Positions 8,629-11,173 of a DNA stretch of 11,173 nt are shown piece after piece. The notes below the pieces were generated by a model. It was not told where the DNA came from. It worked only from the letters and a program-made list of their open reading frames with translations, and did no database searches. Positions within the stretch are counted from its first letter, which is position 1; every line of letters starts with the position of its first letter. The DNA is from Verrucomicrobiales bacterium (GTDB lineage Bacteria; Verrucomicrobiota; Verrucomicrobiia; Verrucomicrobiales; DEV007): positions 1 to 11,173 of the forward strand of contig JAGNMT010000069.1 in assembly GCA_017991025.1 (NCBI GenBank), read 5' to 3'. The position numbers and the translations under genes are program-made.

Positions 8629-8663
8629 GGAAAGCGCTCGAGAAGTGCTTCCAGTGCATTTTT
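8629..8663 (+). terminator. Possible intrinsic terminator after the DUF1080 gene
   Basis: AAGCGCT (8632-8638) can pair with AGTGCTT (8644-8650) across a 5-nt loop with one G-T wobble. A bulged extension pairs GG with CC. Five T residues at 8659-8663 follow six bases after the stem. It lies 13 nt past the stop codon. The stem is imperfect and the gap before the T-run is longer than usual, so the call is tentative. Confidence 0.4.
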
Positions 8664-8670
8664 CCATGGA

Positions 8671-8730
8671 AATTATAAAATTGTCAAAAATTAAAATTAT
8701 AGAGTCCTTAATTATCAACTTTTTGAACGA
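8671..8730. other. AT-rich segment upstream of the winged-helix gene
   Basis: Only 11 of these 60 bases are G or C (18%), in strong contrast to the GC-rich coding DNA on both sides. The segment contains many A/T runs. It lies 110-170 bp upstream of the ATG at 8840 and directly before the two inverted repeats. It could be an UP-like promoter element or a site for a nucleoid protein. No gene of its own is seen. Confidence 0.55.
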
Positions 8731-8735
8731 AACGC

Positions 8736-8750
8736 TTGACCCTTGGTCAA
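8736..8750. promoter_or_regulatory. TTGACC-CTT-GGTCAA palindrome, operator-like
   Basis: The 15-base sequence TTGACCCTTGGTCAA is a perfect 6-bp inverted repeat around a 3-nt centre. Its left half also resembles a -35 box (TTGACC), but no good -10 lies 16-18 bp further on; TATTAA at 8765-8770 is too far away. It sits 90 bp upstream of the ATG of the winged-helix gene. A dimeric repressor or activator site is the natural reading. Confidence 0.45.
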
Positions 8751-8766
8751 AATGTTGTCTGGATTA

Positions 8767-8810
8767 TTAAAAATTGCGCAGATGAGCTTTGCAAGTCGCT
8801 CAATTTTTAA
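8767..8810. promoter_or_regulatory. 10-bp inverted repeat in the leader of the winged-helix gene
   Basis: TTAAAAATTG (8767-8776) and CAATTTTTAA (8801-8810) are perfect inverted copies separated by 24 nt. Their centres are 34 bp apart, roughly three helical turns. The right arm ends 29 nt before the ATG at 8840. The repeat may be a paired DNA site, perhaps for autoregulation by the encoded DNA-binding protein. An mRNA stem is also possible, but A/T pairs around a 24-nt loop would be weak. Confidence 0.5.
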
Positions 8811-8839
8811 CGACCCTCAACACCAGCCACACAATATTT

Positions 8840-9877
8840 ATGAATCTTCGAGACCAACTAAAAGAAATCCTTCCTGACATTCTTCCACGGAATCCCGCCC
8901 AGGCGATCAAGGGAACGGAGTTGATTGAGTTGGTCAAGCATCGCCTCAAGCAGGACTATTCGGACGCGACGCTGCGCTATCATTTTTCGATCATGTCCTG
9001 CGATCCTTCATCGCCGATTGCCAAGGTTGAGCACGGGCAGGGATATTATCTGCGCACGGCGACGATTCACACGATGAATAGCGCCCGTAATCTCTTCCGT
9101 TCGGGAGATGGCGGTATGGGCGGCGGAGCGAATATGGGCTCGGCAGAGCTCGATCAGGCACTCGGACGCGCTTCGAAGTTCCGTGCCGTGGTGCAGCGAT
9201 ATCTGGAGTCGGTGCAGCAGTTTCCCTTCGTGTTTGAAGAGTCATTTTCGAGCAATGTCGAGGCCAACCGCTGGCGTATTCCGGACCTTGCGGTGGTCGA
9301 TTGGCTCACGGCAGAATGCGCTGACGGTTCCGTGTTGATGGACAAACGCAAGCTGGAGATACATCGTCGTATGGGGGAGTCACCCATGCGGATTTCGAGT
9401 GTGAAGCTTCGCCTTGAGCTCAATCACTCGAGTCTTTTTGAGGATCTTTACCAGTGTCTTTCTTCTTCCGAGTGGGCCAATGTCGGCGAGTTGCTTGTCG
9501 CCGATTCGATTGTTGACCCGCAACTGATCGAAGAGGTGAACCGCTTTGCGGCGCGACACGGCATCGGAGTGATCAGTTTTGGCCTCGACGCGGACATCCT
9601 TGATGATATGCCCGAGCCGGCGGCGATTGAGAATCTCCTTCCCCGTGAGTTCGAATCGATCCTCAGTCTTCTCAGAATTCACCGGCACACGACTCCGGCT
9701 CCGGGTCGGCAATATGAATGGCAGCACGTTTCCAATACAGCGGTTGCCAATCCTGATTTCGCCCGCTTCGAGAGCTGGATTTCCCGTTGTCTTCTCGAAG
9801 AACGCATCATCACCGCCCGCGAGTTCGACGACCTCGGACGCAGTGCGGCTAAGGCCTCCCGTGAGCATGTGGCCTGA
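8840..9877 (+). CDS. Predicted winged-helix DNA-binding protein with degenerate nuclease-like domain
   Basis: No characterised gene is recognised. From the ATG at 8840 the protein has 345 residues. Residues 1-71 look like a winged helix (MNLRDQLKEILPDIL, then LRYHFSIMS, then a wing ending in GQGYYLR). A Gly/Met/Ser-rich linker covers about 87-101. Residues about 110-250 follow a pattern I recall from HrgA/COG2958-type proteins with a restriction-endonuclease-like fold: PDLAVVD (Asp149), KLRLELNHSSLFE, SSEWANVGELLVAD and GIGVISFG (241-248). Where relatives have E-x-K before the EL of this strand, this protein has Lys189-x-Arg191, so cleavage activity is doubtful. The C-terminal 95 residues are helical and unassigned. 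An in-frame TTG at 8789 would add 17 residues, but the ATG fits the domain start better. There is no Shine-Dalgarno sequence. It appears monocistronic, with inverted repeats upstream and a terminator downstream. A transcriptional regulator is the best guess. Confidence 0.75.
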   Translation: MNLRDQLKEILPDILPRNPAQAIKGTELIELVKHRLKQDYSDATLRYHFSIMSCDPSSPIAKVEHGQGYYLRTATIHTMNSARNLFRSGDGGMGGGANMGSAELDQALGRASKFRAVVQRYLESVQQFPFVFEESFSSNVEANRWRIPDLAVVDWLTAECADGSVLMDKRKLEIHRRMGESPMRISSVKLRLELNHSSLFEDLYQCLSSSEWANVGELLVADSIVDPQLIEEVNRFAARHGIGVISFGLDADILDDMPEPAAIENLLPREFESILSLLRIHRHTTPAPGRQYEWQHVSNTAVANPDFARFESWISRCLLEERIITAREFDDLGRSAAKASREHVA

Positions 9878-9910
9878 TTTTTCCTCCCCTTGGTAAACAG
9901 GAGATTTGAT

Positions 9911-9947
9911 GCGAAGGGCGCTCTGAACAGGGCGCCCTTCGTCTTTT
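9911..9947 (+). terminator. Intrinsic terminator after the winged-helix gene
   Basis: CGAAGGGCGC (9912-9921) and GCGCCCTTCG (9932-9941) form a perfect 10-bp GC-rich stem with a 10-nt loop. The run CTTTT follows at 9943-9947. It begins 33 nt after the stop codon at 9877 and separates this gene from the vWA gene. Confidence 0.88.
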
Positions 9948-9984
9948 ACAATTTCCTGACAAGTCTTTGACAGCGGCATGACAA
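9945..9984. promoter_or_regulatory. Four 11-bp-phased TGACA repeats, Pho-box-like
   Basis: TTACA (9946-9950), TGACA (9957-9961), TGACA (9968-9972) and TGACA (9979-9983) recur at exactly 11-bp steps. On the minus strand the 7-base units read TTGTCAT, CTGTCAA, TTGTCAG and TTGTAAA, close to the enterobacterial Pho-box half-site CTGTCAT, which also repeats every 11 bp. OmpR/PhoB-type response regulators bind such direct repeats. The array ends 30 nt before the ATG of the vWA gene, and TTGACA at 9967-9972 is a perfect -35 match, but no -10 is evident. The identity of the regulator is inference. Confidence 0.5.
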
Positions 9985-10014
9985 CTTTTCCGGTGGAGAC
10001 GGCAGGTTCTCTCC

Positions 10015-11173
10015 ATGGAAATCAAAAGATCCCTGTTACTGTCGGCGCTCGCCCTGACTCTCTCGGCAAGCGGAAACCCTCTTTCCACTCTTCGCGCGAC
10101 GGAGGAATCCGTCCGGCTCCGAACCGCGATTGACCGCCCGCTCCTTGATCAGGGCGACGGTGAGAGAAAAGTCGTCATCAAGATCGAAGTCGAGGGCAAT
10201 GCGGTGGCGCAAAAGAAGCGCACCCCGCTGAACCTCGCCATTGTCCTCGATCGCAGCGGCTCGATGAGTGGAAGTAAACTGGAGCAGGCGAAGCAGGCCG
10301 CCGCTCTTCTCGTCGATGAACTGGACAGGGACGATGTCCTTTCGATCGTGCTTTATGAGTCGGAGATTCAGGTCGTGCGAAGCGCCGCCCGCGTCGGCGA
10401 TCAGCATCGGGAAATCAAACGGCTCATCGAGCGCATCGAGACCGGTGGCAGCACCGCGCTCTACGGCGGCGTTGAAGAAGGCTCGCGTCAGTTGCGTGAA
10501 TTTCTCAGCAAAGAGCGCATCAACCGGGTCATGCTGCTCTCGGACGGCATTGCCAACGTCGGTCCGAGCGACAACCGCGAGATCGCGGCTCTCGGCACCC
10601 GCATCGCCCGCGAAGGCATGTCGGTCACCACGATAGGCCTCGGCAGCGATTACAACGAAACGCTCATGACCGCTCTCGCCGAGGCGAGCGACGCGAACTA
10701 CTACTACGTCGCCGATGTGGAGAAGCTTCCCGACGTGTTTGCGAAAGAACTCGGTGAGCTCAAGAGCATCGTCGCCCGTGAAGTCGTCATCGAGATACGC
10801 TGCCCCGAAGGGATTCGTCCGCTCCGTTTTCTCGGCCGCCCCGGCGACCTGAAATCGGGAACGGAGACGATCACCTTTTCGACACTCTCCAGTGGCCAGG
10901 CCCGCGAACTGTATCTCGAATGCCTCGTGAGTGAGGCAGCCCTCGGCAGGGTCAACGAAATCGCGCAGGTCTCGATGCGTTACGCGGATCCGCTCACCAG
11001 CGTGGTGGTCGAGAAAAACGGCAGCCCGGTTGTGATCGGCTACTCTACGGACAAGGAACTCATGACCCGCTCGGTCAACCAGGGCATCGCCGCCGAGGCC
11101 ACCATTTTTGCCAATGCCGAAGAAACAGAGAAAGCGATTGCGCTGGCAGACAAGGGCGACGCCGAGGGCTCCC
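10015..11173 (+). CDS. Secreted von Willebrand factor A domain protein, 3'-truncated
   Basis: The frame runs open from the ATG at 10015 to the window edge, giving 386 residues of an unfinished protein. Residues 1-28 look like a Sec signal peptide: a basic start (MEIKR), then a hydrophobic core (SLLLSALALTLSA), with likely cleavage after an Ala such as LRA. There is no lipobox. A vWA domain covers about 72-250 with a complete metal-ion-dependent adhesion site: Asp79, Ser81 and Ser83 (DRSGS), Thr147 (GGSTALYGG) and Asp177 (LLSDGIANVG). Residues 251-386 continue into the beta-rich part seen in YfbK-like COG2304 proteins. The product probably works in the periplasm or envelope as a metal-dependent binding or assembly protein; the ligand is unknown. 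AGG at 10004-10006, eight bases before the ATG, is at best a weak ribosome binding site. The gene is separated from the winged-helix gene by a terminator and follows the TGACA repeat array. Confidence 0.9.
   Translation, partial: MEIKRSLLLSALALTLSASGNPLSTLRATEESVRLRTAIDRPLLDQGDGERKVVIKIEVEGNAVAQKKRTPLNLAIVLDRSGSMSGSKLEQAKQAAALLVDELDRDDVLSIVLYESEIQVVRSAARVGDQHREIKRLIERIETGGSTALYGGVEEGSRQLREFLSKERINRVMLLSDGIANVGPSDNREIAALGTRIAREGMSVTTIGLGSDYNETLMTALAEASDANYYYVADVEKLPDVFAKELGELKSIVAREVVIEIRCPEGIRPLRFLGRPGDLKSGTETITFSTLSSGQARELYLECLVSEAALGRVNEIAQVSMRYADPLTSVVVEKNGSPVVIGYSTDKELMTRSVNQGIAAEATIFANAEETEKAIALADKGDAEGS

Noticed and set aside
8723..8770. Sigma-70 promoter for the winged-helix gene
   Set aside because: TTGAAC and TTGACC can be read as -35 boxes, but TATTAA at 8765-8770 is 23 bp from the latter and no -10 lies at the right distance from either.
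8789..9877. Longer form of the winged-helix protein from TTG 8789
   Set aside because: The 17 extra residues look unlike a domain start and would put the right arm of the inverted repeat inside the coding region. ATG 8840 is preferred, although the choice is not proven.

Overview
The window looks like ordinary chromosomal DNA of a GC-rich bacterium of the PVC superphylum, most likely Verrucomicrobiota. The reasons are the PVC-type membrane-bound dehydrogenase/HEAT/heme-c protein at the left edge, a DUF1080 protein of a subfamily I associate with Planctomycetota and Verrucomicrobiota, two tandem PilT ATPases, and a hairpin repeat between genes that I recall from verrucomicrobial genomes. No rRNA, tRNA, CRISPR array, transposase or phage gene was seen.

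Layout. (1) 2-2485 (+): the C-terminal 827 residues of a PVC-type cytochrome c protein, cut by the left edge. (2) 2486-2574: a convergent gap almost filled by two inverted copies of a 24-bp hairpin repeat. (3) 2575-4176 (-): serA, full-length D-3-phosphoglycerate dehydrogenase with a C-terminal ACT domain. (4) 4298-5248 (+): a BASS-family sodium symporter, divergent from serA. (5) 5290-7518 (-): a two-gene PilT-family operon, with a canonical pilT first and a paralogue with an altered His box second. (6) 7764-8615 (+): a membrane-anchored DUF1080 protein that starts at GTG. (7) 8616-8839: a regulatory-looking gap with a 60-bp stretch of 18% GC, a TTGACC palindrome and a 10-bp inverted repeat. 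(8) 8840-9877 (+): a predicted DNA-binding protein with an N-terminal winged helix and a middle region that resembles a restriction-endonuclease fold lacking its acidic/lysine active-site pair. It is followed by a strong intrinsic terminator. (9) 9945-9984: four 11-bp-phased TGACA-type repeats that resemble a Pho box. (10) 10015-11173 (+): the start of a secreted von Willebrand factor A protein, cut by the right edge.

The genes do not form one pathway. serA is serine biosynthesis, the PilT pair powers type IV pilus retraction, and the heme-c and DUF1080 proteins fit the envelope and polysaccharide biology common in this phylum. No complete new system can be claimed. The parts most worth a second look are the winged-helix gene with its dense upstream inverted repeats, the phased repeat array before the vWA gene, the altered second PilT, and the hairpin repeat pair. 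Almost none of the starts has a recognisable Shine-Dalgarno sequence.
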